64,000 bases of DNA from Paenibacillus sp. FSL H8-0548 (GTDB lineage: Bacteria; Bacillota; Bacilli; Paenibacillales; Paenibacillaceae): NCBI RefSeq assembly GCF_038630985.1, contig NZ_CP152049.1:15001-79000 (forward strand), written 5' to 3'. Each line of letters opens with the position of its first letter. Within the stretch, counting starts at the first letter, position 1. Positions 28,365 through 36,577 of this stretch are shown here, in pieces. A program made the translations under genes and the position numbers. Below the pieces are notes generated by a model. The model had not been told where the DNA came from, ran no database searches, and was given only the letters and a program-made list of their open reading frames with translations.

Positions 28365-29444
28365 ATGTTACACAATTCACGCAAATCAGCATGGCGCAAA
28401 GGCGCACTGCTTATCGTGGCAGTCGTGCTAGTTCTGACTATGGCGGCATGCGGCGCGAAAAAGACAGAGATAGAGGTTGCAACGTATAAGGATGGTAGTG
28501 TAACGGAAACGGAATTCAACAAGTATTTGGATGTATTCACCATTATGCAGCCAACTTATGCGCAAATCATTGAAATTCCGCAATTTAAGGAGCAGTTGCT
28601 CCAGCAGTATATTTCTTACAAAGTTTTAGGCGGTCAAGCGTCTGCAGACACCGTTAAAACGGCCGAAGCAGATGTTAAAGAGCAAATGAAGCAATACAAA
28701 GAAGCGTTGAAGCAAAACTCAGATTTGAAAGCATCGGTAGATGCTGTGAAATTAAAAGATAAAGATATGGAAAACTTCTTGTTGCTGACTGCAAAGGTTT
28801 CTGCACACCTGAACTCGCAAGTAACAGAAGATGAAATGAAAACCGAATATGAAACAAACGGCATTAATTATGCAACGGTAACTGTACGTCATATTTTGGT
28901 AGCAACGCAAGAAACAGATGCAACTACACAAGAGCCGAAAGATATTCGCACGCTTGAAGAAGCTTTGGCTCGTGCTAAGGAAGTTCAAGGAAAGCTTGCG
29001 GCTGGCGGGGATTGGGCGGCTCTTGCTAAAGAATATTCCGACGATCCAGGATCGAAGGAAACTGGCGGTCTTTATGCAGACCAGAAGAACGGAAACTGGG
29101 TAGAGGCATTTAAACAAGCAGCCTACAAGCAAGAAATTGGCGTTGTTGGTGATCCGGTAGAGACTGAATATGGCTACCATGTCATTCTTGTTGAGAAACG
29201 CGACACACCAGCGTTCGCTGATCTTAGCGATGCGGACAAAGAAACAATTAAAGGCGTAATTGCAAACGAGAAAATGAACACGTTCATGACGGACGAGCTT
29301 CCGAAGCAAGAGATCGTAACCAAGCTTCCTCAACCAGAGGAAGAAGCTCCTGCAACTGATGATACTGAGGGCGACGCAACTGACAGCACTGAAGAACCGG
29401 CTGCAGATGAAACGCCAGCTACAGAAGCACCAGCTGCAAAATAA
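28365..29444 (+). CDS. PrsA/SurA-like peptidyl-prolyl isomerase lipoprotein
   Basis: An extracytoplasmic folding factor anchored by lipid. A basic signal segment ends in the lipobox LTMAACG, with the modified Cys near residue 28. A SurA-like N-terminal helical region (~45-160) is followed by a parvulin domain (~170-275) with VRHILVATQ, SDDPGSKETGGLY and GYHVILVEKRD. The tail is Glu/Pro/Thr/Ala-rich. ATG 28365 follows AAAGGGG. Length 359 aa. Position after mfd differs from B. subtilis prsA, so I leave the symbol blank. Confidence 0.88.
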   Translation: MLHNSRKSAWRKGALLIVAVVLVLTMAACGAKKTEIEVATYKDGSVTETEFNKYLDVFTIMQPTYAQIIEIPQFKEQLLQQYISYKVLGGQASADTVKTAEADVKEQMKQYKEALKQNSDLKASVDAVKLKDKDMENFLLLTAKVSAHLNSQVTEDEMKTEYETNGINYATVTVRHILVATQETDATTQEPKDIRTLEEALARAKEVQGKLAAGGDWAALAKEYSDDPGSKETGGLYADQKNGNWVEAFKQAAYKQEIGVVGDPVETEYGYHVILVEKRDTPAFADLSDADKETIKGVIANEKMNTFMTDELPKQEIVTKLPQPEEEAPATDDTEGDATDSTEEPAADETPATEAPAAK

Positions 29445-29463
29445 GTGTAAATACGAGTCTTTC

Positions 29464-29505
29464 AGACCCTTTAGCCACTTTGTGGTTAAAGGGTCTTTCT
29501 CTAGA
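29464..29505 (+). terminator. Terminator after the isomerase gene
   Basis: AGACCCTTTAGCCAC pairs with GTGGTTAAAGGGTCT over 15 bp (one G-T), loop of 3. The T tract is short. Confidence 0.75.
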
Positions 29506-29598
29506 AAATATTCAAAAATTAGCGGGCAAGTCGATCTTATTGTAGATATGCTTATCGCTAGAGCGGAAGAGAATAAATAGTTCTATAGCTTGATGTAA

Positions 29599-29638
29599 AT
29601 CCATCTTGAGGCTGATGCCTTTGGATGGGTTTTTTTTG
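29599..29638 (+). terminator. Second intrinsic terminator before the urt operon
   Basis: CCATC...AGGC pairs with GCCT...GATGG, then eight T. It insulates the urt operon from upstream transcription. No convincing gene lies between it and the previous terminator. Confidence 0.75.
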
Positions 29639-29708
29639 TGAAAACCGTGATGTTACTTGTCATATAAGTTTGAGTTAAAGCATAAAAACAAATGTTATAC
29701 CCATTACG

Positions 29709-29725
29709 TGTTATATAACATAACA
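29709..29725 (+). promoter_or_regulatory. Candidate GlnR/TnrA site, distal
   Basis: TGTTATATAACATAACA fits the nitrogen-regulator consensus TGTNA-N7-TNACA exactly. It lies about 120 bp upstream of the predicted urtA start site. Confidence 0.6.
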
Positions 29726-29792
29726 TAAAATAGATTGAAACACCTTTAAAGCAACTGAAATCAGTCTTTAATCTAATTAAATGAAATTTTAA

Positions 29793-29833
29793 TGTAAAGT
29801 ATGTTGACATCCATATAATGGTCATTCTATAAT
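29793..29833 (+). promoter_or_regulatory. urtA promoter overlapped by a GlnR/TnrA site
   Basis: TTGACA (29804-29809), 18 nt, TATAAT (29828-29833) is a strong sigma-A match. TGTAA-N7-TGACA (29793-29809) is a second exact TGTNA-N7-TNACA site covering the -35. This is the layout expected for nitrogen-dependent repression or activation of urea uptake. Confidence 0.65.
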
Positions 29834-29913
29834 GAAAGCACGAACATTGGCGATGTGAATTTATCAATCGTTCGGGAAATAGAGACAAATATAAAGAATC
29901 GGGGAGTGGGAAG

Positions 29914-31176
29914 ATGAAAAAAAGGTCTTTTTATCAGTTTGGCTTGGCGCTTGTTGTATTAGCGATTGTATTGACGGGCTGTGGAGCTAACAACAAACCG
30001 ACATCAACGAATGTGAAAACAGATACGGGAACAAATACAGGAGCAAGCACAGAGGGGGAAATTAAAGTAGGGATTTTGCATTCGCAGAGCGGCACGATGG
30101 CCATAAGCGAAGTATCCGTTATTGATTCGGAGATGATGGCTATTGATGAGATTAATGCAGCCGGCGGTGTGCTTGGCAAGAAAATCGTTCCTGTGCTTGA
30201 GGATGGCGCTTCCGACTGGCCAACCTTTGCGGAGAAAGCGCGCAAGCTGATCTCAGAGGATAAGGTTGCAACGGTATTCGGCGGTTGGACATCTGCAAGC
30301 CGGAAAGCAATGAAGCCAGTATTTGAGGAATTAAACGGATTGTTATGGTATCCGGTGCAATACGAGGGTTTGGAATCATCTCCTAATATTTTTTATACAG
30401 GTGCTACGACAAACCAACAAATTGTTCCTTCGGTTTCGTGGCTGCTTGAAAACCGCGGCAAAAAGTTCTTCTTGCTCGGATCTGATTACGTGTTTCCTCG
30501 CACAGCAAACCTCGTCATTAAAGAGCAGTTGAAGGCTGAGGGTGGTGAATTGGTAGGCGAAGAATATACACCGCTTGGGCATACCGATTACAGCACATTA
30601 ATCAGCAAAATTAAAGCAGCTAAGCCGGACATTGTATATAACACATTGAACGGGGACAGCAACGTAGCGTTCTTCAAGCAGTTGAAGGATGCCGGCATTA
30701 CAGCCAAAGATATGACGACATTATCTGTATCCGTCGCGGAGGAAGAAATACGCGGTATCGGCGTGGATGTGCTCGAAGGACATTTAGCATCATGGAACTA
30801 CTACCAAACGACAGATACACCAACAAACAAAACCTTCGTTGAGAACTACAAAAAGAAATACGGAGACGAGCGCGTTACTGCCGATCCAATCGAGGCTGGT
30901 TATACGGCGGTTTACTTATGGGCAGCAGCTGTTGAGAAGGCAGGCTCTACGGAAGTAGACAAAGTGAAGGAAGCAGCGAAAGAGCTGGAGTGGGATGCAC
31001 CAGAGGGCAAAGTGAAAATTGATGGCGAAACGCAGCATATTTATAAGACGGTTCGTATTGGTGAGGTGCAGTCTGACGGTCAATTCAAAGAGCTGTGGAA
31101 TTCGGGCGAAGCAGTTAAGCCAGATCCATACCTGAAGGGCTATGCTTGGGCAGCAAGTATCCAGCCAACGGAATAA
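29914..31176 (+). CDS. urtA: Urea ABC transporter, substrate-binding lipoprotein
   Basis: Extracellular receptor of a branched-chain-type (HAAT) importer. Signal peptide with lipobox LTGCG near residues 20-24, then a Thr/Asn-rich linker. The mature domain reads [28 protein letters not shown]..., [17 protein letters not shown] and the ending [11 protein letters not shown], characteristic of UrtA rather than amino-acid-binding LivJ. Length 420 aa. ATG 29914 follows GGGGAG. First gene of urtABCDE; no urease gene is in the window. Confidence 0.93.
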   Translation: MKKRSFYQFGLALVVLAIVLTGCGANNKPTSTNVKTDTGTNTGASTEGEIKVGILHSQSGTMAISEVSVIDSEMMAIDEINAAGGVLGKKIVPVLEDGASDWPTFAEKARKLISEDKVATVFGGWTSASRKAMKPVFEELNGLLWYPVQYEGLESSPNIFYTGATTNQQIVPSVSWLLENRGKKFFLLGSDYVFPRTANLVIKEQLKAEGGELVGEEYTPLGHTDYSTLISKIKAAKPDIVYNTLNGDSNVAFFKQLKDAGITAKDMTTLSVSVAEEEIRGIGVDVLEGHLASWNYYQTTDTPTNKTFVENYKKKYGDERVTADPIEAGYTAVYLWAAAVEKAGSTEVDKVKEAAKELEWDAPEGKVKIDGETQHIYKTVRIGEVQSDGQFKELWNSGEAVKPDPYLKGYAWAASIQPTE

Positions 31177-31215
31177 TTCATAGGCAAGTGATACTCTAAT
31201 ACGCAGTAAGACATG

Positions 31216-31252
31216 GGGGAGTATTCGATCGATTCGAATGCTTCCCTTTCTT
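31216..31252 (+). terminator. Attenuator-like hairpin between urtA and urtB
   Basis: GGGGAGTATTCGA (31216-31228) pairs fully with TCGAATGCTTCCC (31234-31246), 13 bp with two G-T pairs, loop of 5, then TTTCTTA. The weak T tract suggests partial termination, which would give more urtA than urtBCDE transcript. Confidence 0.6.
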
Positions 31253-31253
31253 A

Positions 31254-31353
31254 AAATATAGAGAAAGTATATCCTTTCGCCATACTTTCTCTATATTTCT
31301 CGGAATGAAACGCGCTGGCGCCACCAAAGAAAGGCGACAACCGTTTCACCTTG
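31254..31353 (+). repeat. Double-hairpin repeat, copy 2, inside the urt operon
   Basis: Same family as 23559: AAATATAGAGAAAGTAT and ATACTTTCTCTATATTT arms, then GAAACG...CGTTTCACCTTG. Its 3' end abuts the urtB Shine-Dalgarno AAAGGAG at 31354. The second hairpin has diverged bases in its inner stem. Confidence 0.85.
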
Positions 31354-31367
31354 AAAGGAGTGGTCAT

Positions 31368-32273
31368 ATGGAATTGTTCCTGCTTCAGCTATTCAATGGT
31401 TTAAGTATCAGCTCTATTCTGCTTTTGGTTGCATTAGGACTTGCGATTACATTTGGCTTAATGAAGGTTATTAATATGGCGCATGGCGAGCTTATTATGA
31501 TCGGAGCCTACGCTACTTATTTGACACAAAATCTATTTCATGATTATTTGCCAAAATCGATGTTCGACTGGTATTTCGTGCTCGCTGTTCCGGTAAGCTT
31601 TGCGATTGCTTTTATATTCGGCCTAATTCTTGAAATGTCCTTGATTCGTTTCTTATACGGTCGACCGCTCGACAGCTTGCTTGCTACCTGGGGTGTTGGT
31701 CTGGTGCTGCAGCAGCTTGCAAGATCAATATTCGGCGCACCGAATGTTGCGGTTACAAGTCCTGCTTGGCTAAATGGCGGACTTAAAATTATGGATGGAA
31801 CCTTGCTTCCCTATAAACGGATCTTTATTATTGCGCTTGTTATTGCCTGCTTAGTAGCTATGTACTTCTATATTTATCGCAGCCATGAAGGAAGACGAAT
31901 GCGCGCGGTTATGCAAAATCGTGATATGGCGGCATGTCTTGGTGTCTCAACGAGGCGGGTGGATGCGATGACCTTCGCTATAGGCTCGGGTATAGCCGGT
32001 ATTGCAGGCTGTGCGTTGACCCTTCTAGGGCCGATCGGACCTTCACTTGGAACTTATTATATCGTTGATGCTTTTATGGTCGTCGTACTGGGCGGCGTAG
32101 GCAAGCTTGTAGGAACGGTGCTTGGCGCTACAGGTATAGGCATGTTCAACACCTTGTTTGAATATTGGACGAATGCCTCGCTTGGCAAGGTACTGGTGTT
32201 TGTTTGTATCGTTGCTTTTCTGCAATGGAAGCCAATGGGGCTCGTTGCCATGCGTTCGCGGTCGCTTGACTAG
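31368..32273 (+). CDS. urtB: Urea ABC transporter permease
   Basis: A LivH-type integral membrane subunit of 301 aa with about eight hydrophobic segments. [33 protein letters not shown] sequence near residues 20-48 and [13 protein letters not shown] near 240 mark the family. AAAGGAG at 31354-31360 sets ATG 31368; the frame is open 21 codons upstream but that part is repeat DNA. It pairs with UrtC. Confidence 0.92.
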   Translation: MELFLLQLFNGLSISSILLLVALGLAITFGLMKVINMAHGELIMIGAYATYLTQNLFHDYLPKSMFDWYFVLAVPVSFAIAFIFGLILEMSLIRFLYGRPLDSLLATWGVGLVLQQLARSIFGAPNVAVTSPAWLNGGLKIMDGTLLPYKRIFIIALVIACLVAMYFYIYRSHEGRRMRAVMQNRDMAACLGVSTRRVDAMTFAIGSGIAGIAGCALTLLGPIGPSLGTYYIVDAFMVVVLGGVGKLVGTVLGATGIGMFNTLFEYWTNASLGKVLVFVCIVAFLQWKPMGLVAMRSRSLD

Positions 32274-32294
32274 GATAAGAAAGGTGTGACGCTC

Positions 32295-33377
32295 ATGCGA
32301 TTGCAAAAATTTACCCCTCAGCGAATATGGATCTTGATTGGTTATGCGGCTGCGGCTGCTGCGCTGTTCTCTGCGCCGCTCTTTGTAAGTGATTTTCGGC
32401 TCAATTTACTGGCGAAATTTCTGGCCTTTGCCATAGTGGCGCTGGGGCTTGATCTGATATGGGGCTTTACCGGCATCTTGAGCCTTGGTCATGGCATTTT
32501 CTTCGGGCTTGGCGCCTATGCCATGGCGATGTATTTAAAGCTGGAGGCAAGCGGTGGAAAGCCGCCGGATTTCATGGGCTGGAGCGGCCTGAAGGAGCTT
32601 CCGCTATTTTGGCAGCCGTTCCAAAGCTTCTGGTTTGCGGTTGCTATGGGTATTGCGATACCTGCACTGCTCGCGCTCATACTCGGCTATGTCACGTTCC
32701 GCAATCGGATACGAGGTGTGTATTTTACCATTTTGACACAGGCGCTCGTCATTATTACAACCACTCTGCTCATTGGCCAGCAAGCCTTTACGGGGGGAAC
32801 GAATGGGATTACTGGATATTCAACCGTTCTTGGCTTCTCCATAGGTTCTCCGGAGACGAAGCGTGTGCTTTATTACATTACAGTAGCTGCGCTAATTGGC
32901 ATATTCGTATTTTGCCGCTTTGTTATCGGCAGCCGCTTCGGCAAGGTGCTTCGCGCTATCCGTGATGGTGAGAATCGTGTGCGATTTATTGGGTATAACC
33001 CGGCTATTTATCAAATGGTCATCTTCACGATATCGGCAGGCATTGCTGGCATAGCAGGGATGCTGTTCGTTCTGCATGTCGGCATCATATCGCCATCTAT
33101 GCTGGGCATCGTGCCATCGATTGAGATGGTGCTGTGGGTTGCGATTGGAGGTCGTGGAACGCTTGTCGGTGCGGCGCTTGGCGCAATTCTGATGAACTGG
33201 GCGAAAAGTGAGTTCAGTACGGCGTATCCACAAGGATGGCTCTTCTTTATGGGCTTGCTGTTTGTAGTTGTTGTCGTATTTATGCCTAAGGGTATTGCCG
33301 GATTGGTTAGTCAAATCAAATTCCGCAAAAAAAGGAGTGAACCGAAGCATGAAGGAGTCCGAAATCCTGCTGTGTGA
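32295..33377 (+). CDS. urtC: Urea ABC transporter permease
   Basis: A LivM-type membrane subunit, 360 aa from ATG 32295 (AAAGGTG, 8-nt spacing; GTG 32286 lies inside that site). [29 protein letters not shown] near 50-78 and [19 protein letters not shown] near 280 are typical. The last 29 nt overlap urtD, showing translational coupling. Confidence 0.92.
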   Translation: MRLQKFTPQRIWILIGYAAAAAALFSAPLFVSDFRLNLLAKFLAFAIVALGLDLIWGFTGILSLGHGIFFGLGAYAMAMYLKLEASGGKPPDFMGWSGLKELPLFWQPFQSFWFAVAMGIAIPALLALILGYVTFRNRIRGVYFTILTQALVIITTTLLIGQQAFTGGTNGITGYSTVLGFSIGSPETKRVLYYITVAALIGIFVFCRFVIGSRFGKVLRAIRDGENRVRFIGYNPAIYQMVIFTISAGIAGIAGMLFVLHVGIISPSMLGIVPSIEMVLWVAIGGRGTLVGAALGAILMNWAKSEFSTAYPQGWLFFMGLLFVVVVVFMPKGIAGLVSQIKFRKKRSEPKHEGVRNPAV

Positions 33378-34125
33378 CGATGTTACGGTTGAATTCGATG
33401 GGTTCAAGGCGGTTCAGGGCATGAATTTGAAGCTGGAGAAGGGTGAGCTTCGTTTTCTAATCGGACCAAATGGTGCTGGCAAAACGACAATGCTTGATGT
33501 GATTTGCGGGAAGGTTCGTCCGACGACAGGGCAGGTTACCTTCCGCGGCAAGGTGGATATAACAAAAAAGAAGGAACATCAAATTGCTGAGCTCGGTATT
33601 GGCCGCAAGTTTCAAGCCCCCTCCATATTTCCGTCTATGACTGTGTCCGAAAACTTAGAAATTGCGATGCGCCAGAAGCGCTCTGTGTTTGCGACGCTGT
33701 TTGCTAAGCTGGCTGAGGAGGAGCGCTCAAAAATTGATGGGCAGCTGACGATGATTGGCTTGCAGAAGAAAGCGCAGAATCGTGCAGGCGGCTTGTCACA
33801 CGGCGAGAAGCAATGGCTTGAGATTGGCATGATGCTGCTTCAGGAGCCGGAAATTCTGCTGCTGGATGAGCCGGTTGCTGGGATGACGGATAAGGAGACG
33901 GATAAGACGGGGGAGCTGCTTCATCAAATAGCTAGCAGGCGTGCAGTTGTCGTTGTGGAGCATGATATGGAGTTTGTTCGTAATTTTGCGAGTTTGGTTA
34001 CCGTCATGCATGAAGGAAAATTGCTGAAGGAAGGCTCGATGGATGAGGTTCAGCGAGATGATCGCGTAGCGGAAGTGTATTTGGGGAAAAGGCGGGATGC
34101 CGATGTTAGCCGTTCAACAGCTTGA
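33349..34125 (+). CDS. urtD: Urea ABC transporter ATP-binding protein UrtD
   Basis: LivG-type ATPase, 258 aa. Walker A GPNGAGKT at residues 39-46, signature [19 protein letters not shown], Walker [12 protein letters not shown] and the switch His in [12 protein letters not shown] 33349 follows AAAGGAG within the end of urtC. The signature LSHGE, instead of LSGGQ, is usual for UrtD. Confidence 0.93.
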   Translation: MKESEILLCDDVTVEFDGFKAVQGMNLKLEKGELRFLIGPNGAGKTTMLDVICGKVRPTTGQVTFRGKVDITKKKEHQIAELGIGRKFQAPSIFPSMTVSENLEIAMRQKRSVFATLFAKLAEEERSKIDGQLTMIGLQKKAQNRAGGLSHGEKQWLEIGMMLLQEPEILLLDEPVAGMTDKETDKTGELLHQIASRRAVVVVEHDMEFVRNFASLVTVMHEGKLLKEGSMDEVQRDDRVAEVYLGKRRDADVSRSTA

Positions 34126-34798
34126 GGCGGGTTATGGCGAGAGTATTATTTTGCGAGACGTATCGCTTAAGGTCAGGCAGGGGCAGGTTGTATGCTTATT
34201 AGGGCGCAATGGTGTCGGCAAGACAACACTGATGAAAAGCATTATGGGGCTCTTGAAGGCGCGTGAGGGGATGGTTTCCTACAATGGCTCCGATCTGACG
34301 AGGAAGGCGCCAGGTCAAAGAGCAAAACGCGGCATTGGCTACGTGCCGCAGGGACGAGAAATATTCGCCCAGCTATCTGTCTACGAAAACCTGCTGCTTG
34401 GTCTTGAGGCTTCCCGAACGAAGCTGACTGCCGTTCCTGATGAGGCGATTGCTAAATTCCCTGTGCTCAAGGCGATGTACACACGCCGCGGCGGTGATCT
34501 GAGTGGGGGGCAGCAGCAGCAGCTGGCATTTGCGAGGGCGCTTGCCTCAAAGCCGGAGGTGCTGCTGCTGGATGAGCCATGCGAGGGGATACAGCCCTCC
34601 ATCGTAGATGATATTAGGGACGTTATTCGCTCCATTAAGGCTGATGGCAAGACGGCTATATTGCTTGTGGAACAAAGCTTGGATTTTGTGAAAAGTGTTG
34701 GAGATTATTTCTACGTGCTCGAGAAGGGCGCCATTGCGTGGGAGGGCGGCTTGGAGTCGCTTGATGATGAGGTCATTCGCAAATATTTGACGGTATAG
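34097..34798 (+). CDS. urtE: Urea ABC transporter ATP-binding protein UrtE
   Basis: LivF-type ATPase, 233 aa. Walker A GRNGVGKT at residues 36-43, signature LSGGQQQQLAFARALA, Walker B VLLLDEPCEGIQPSIV and LLVEQSLDF. ATG 34097 overlaps urtD by 29 nt with AAAGGCGGG before it. Last gene of the operon. Confidence 0.93.
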   Translation: MPMLAVQQLEAGYGESIILRDVSLKVRQGQVVCLLGRNGVGKTTLMKSIMGLLKAREGMVSYNGSDLTRKAPGQRAKRGIGYVPQGREIFAQLSVYENLLLGLEASRTKLTAVPDEAIAKFPVLKAMYTRRGGDLSGGQQQQLAFARALASKPEVLLLDEPCEGIQPSIVDDIRDVIRSIKADGKTAILLVEQSLDFVKSVGDYFYVLEKGAIAWEGGLESLDDEVIRKYLTV

Positions 34799-34822
34799 TG
34801 ATATAAATATAAATAAACGAGT

Positions 34823-34862
34823 GAAAGCACCCTCTCTTCAGTAAGAAGAGGGTGCTTTTGCT
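34823..34862 (+). terminator. urt operon terminator
   Basis: AAAGCACCCTCT...CTTC pairs with GAAGAGGGTGCTTTT with a 2-nt bulge; the T run is short. Confidence 0.8.
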
Positions 34863-34895
34863 ATGCTTGTGTGCTTGGCAGCTTTATTCTTTACG

Positions 34896-34992
34896 AAGAG
34901 GAAACGACAACGTGGTCCTTGTCTAAGGACAGATGTTTCTCGCAAAAATATAGACGGCGTATCCATATGAAACTTATACTTTCTTACATTTT
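34896..34992 (-). repeat. Double-hairpin repeat, copy 3 (inverted, second subtype)
   Basis: The reverse complement closely follows the copy at 36416: AAAGTATAAGTTTCATATG, then GAGAAAC...CTTGTCCTTAGACAAGGA... and CGTTTC. It is the only inverted copy in the window and faces the one at 36416 across spoVT. Confidence 0.8.
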
Positions 34993-35296
34993 GAAAAAAT
35001 CAATGGTGCATTGACGAAAATGAATGGCGGCCTGGGATAAATAATGCTTTTTGTTCTAGGCGATCCCAAATGTACGCTTACAAAGCGGATCAATCAAAAT
35101 CAAAAAGCAAACGCAGCCTAAGGGCTAACCAAGGAACGGTTAGCCCTGTTAAAGGGGTTATAGGATTTTTATGAAATATGTAGGAATAATGACCCGCTGA
35201 AAAGGGATGATAAGGAAGTGAAGACACCCATACGCGTCGATTTCTCGGCAGCAGTTGTACAAGAAGATGGAACATTTGGCTGGAGTTGTCATCCGT
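34993..35296. other. Gene-free spacer with a perfect hairpin
   Basis: No supported gene. GGGCTAACC (35122-35130) and GGTTAGCCC (35138-35146) form a perfect 9-bp stem, loop AAGGAAC, without a T tract on either strand. Function unknown; a structured RNA or repeat remnant is possible. Confidence 0.5.
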
Positions 35297-35326
35297 GTAT
35301 AAGAATTTGGGAGCAGATGAATACTA
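35297..35326 (+). promoter_or_regulatory. Candidate sigma-G promoter of spoVT
   Basis: GTATA (35297-35301), 18 nt, AATACTA (35320-35326). Eleven of twelve positions fit GHATR-N18-CATWMTA. spoVT is sigma-G dependent in B. subtilis. Confidence 0.6.
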
Positions 35327-35429
35327 TGGTCAGATTCAAAATCTTTTGAAGGATGTTTCTTCTTCGTTATAAACGAAATGCAAAAATCCAGTCGATTCAA
35401 AATCCTCTAGGAAAGCGGGGCAACAAGAA

Positions 35430-35972
35430 ATGAAAGCAACTGGAATTGTACGTCGCATCGATGATCTCGGGCGTGTGGTGATTCCGAAGGAGATCCGCCG
35501 TACACTGCGTATTCGCGAGGGTGACCCTCTAGAAATATTTGTAGACCGTGATGGCGAAGTTATTTTGAAAAAATATTCTCCTATCGGTGAGCTGGGCGAT
35601 TTCGCCAAAGAGTATGCGGAGTCGTTATTTGAGGGTACGAATCACGTGACTTTAATTACGGACCGCGATAACATTATCGCTGTCGCAGGAGCGTCTAAGA
35701 AAGAGCTGTTGGACAAGCAGGTCGGGGCAGTTCTTGAGAGCTGTATGGAAAATCGCAAAACGCAGGCAGAGGCGAATGGAGGCGCGTTCGAGATTGTGAA
35801 GGATACGCAGGAAACGTACAGCTCCTTCGTCATTGCGCCTATTATTGCAGGTGGCGATCCTATCGGTACGGTGGTGCTGCTGAGCAAGGATGAGTCTGTG
35901 AAGATGTCTACGATGGAAACGAAGATGGCCGAAACGGCAGCAGGATTTCTAGCTAAGCAAATGGAGCAATAA
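35430..35972 (+). CDS. spoVT: Stage V sporulation regulator SpoVT
   Basis: Forespore transcription factor that tunes the sigma-G regulon. The N-terminal AbrB-type domain (MKATGIVRRIDDLGRVVIPKEI, about 1-50) is followed by a GAF domain (~58-180). ATG 35430 lies 8 nt after GGGGC in a weak site. Length 180 aa, near the B. subtilis 178. A paralogue of AbrB at 10223. Confidence 0.95.
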   Translation: MKATGIVRRIDDLGRVVIPKEIRRTLRIREGDPLEIFVDRDGEVILKKYSPIGELGDFAKEYAESLFEGTNHVTLITDRDNIIAVAGASKKELLDKQVGAVLESCMENRKTQAEANGGAFEIVKDTQETYSSFVIAPIIAGGDPIGTVVLLSKDESVKMSTMETKMAETAAGFLAKQMEQ

Positions 35973-36051
35973 ATTGCATATGCGCAAGAAAAGGGCAATG
36001 CAGCGAGCAATGAAAAAGGCAATGAAAAGGAAAACGAATAAAGAAAATGAC

Positions 36052-36097
36052 AGCTTCCTTGATCGAGAGCAATCTCGATTGGGGAGGCTTTTTTTTC
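36052..36097 (+). terminator. spoVT terminator
   Basis: AGCTTCC-TGATCGAGA pairs with TCTCGATT-GGAGGCT around GCAA, then eight T. Confidence 0.85.
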
Positions 36098-36100
36098 GGG

Positions 36101-36415
36101 AGATAGAGAAGTATGGATTCTCGAAACCTGTTGAGAACGATGCTGCGCCAGCAGCCGGAAAGGGGATAACGAAAGCTAACGGAAATCAGAGACGCTAAAG
36201 TTCGATTTTTGGTTAGCGTCACATTCTAACGGAACAGGGAGACGCTATTTCTTAAAAATGAACCGAAATCGGGCATGTAGGGCACAAATAGAGGCTCCTG
36301 TTTCCGTTACAATTTTGAAACGAACAATAAAGACGATTTAGCGTCGGTGGTTTCCGTTAGAAGTGTGAGCTGACGCGTCTGCGATTTCCAATTACCCGTC
36401 AGGGTAATTTTGTTC
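36101..36415 (+). repeat. Long non-coding repeat, copy 2
   Basis: Counterpart of 17222-17535. TAACGGAA at 36177-36184 with GACGCTA at 36191-36197, and TAACGGAA at 36227-36234 with GACGCTA at 36241-36247, are direct units; TAGCGTC near 36340 with TTCCGTTA at 36352-36359 is an inverted unit. A further TTCCGTTA lies at 36302. It runs directly into a short double-hairpin repeat. Confidence 0.8.
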
Positions 36416-36508
36416 AAATATAGGAAAGTATAAGTTTCATATTTGTACTCCGCCTATATTTTTCGAGAAACTTCTTGTCCTTAGACAAGGATGACGTAAT
36501 CGTTTCTT
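36416..36508 (+). repeat. Double-hairpin repeat, copy 4 (second subtype)
   Basis: AAATATAGGAAAGTATAAG start, CTATATTT, then GAGAAAC...CGTTTC enclosing TTGTC-CTTA-GACAA. Shares its first half with 58134 and its second with 34896. Confidence 0.8.
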
Positions 36509-36577
36509 CTTAAGTTTTGTGTTTGTGAGGTATAATAGATACCAAAATCAACCGAGAAATAGGCAGGAGTGTGGGGA

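Noticed and set aside
29359..29580. Open frame of 73 codons after the PrsA-like gene
   Set aside because: Overlaps that gene in another frame and crosses its terminator; no ribosome binding site.
35974..36198. Open frame of 74 codons after spoVT
   Set aside because: Runs through the spoVT terminator and into the long repeat; low-complexity Lys/Arg start.
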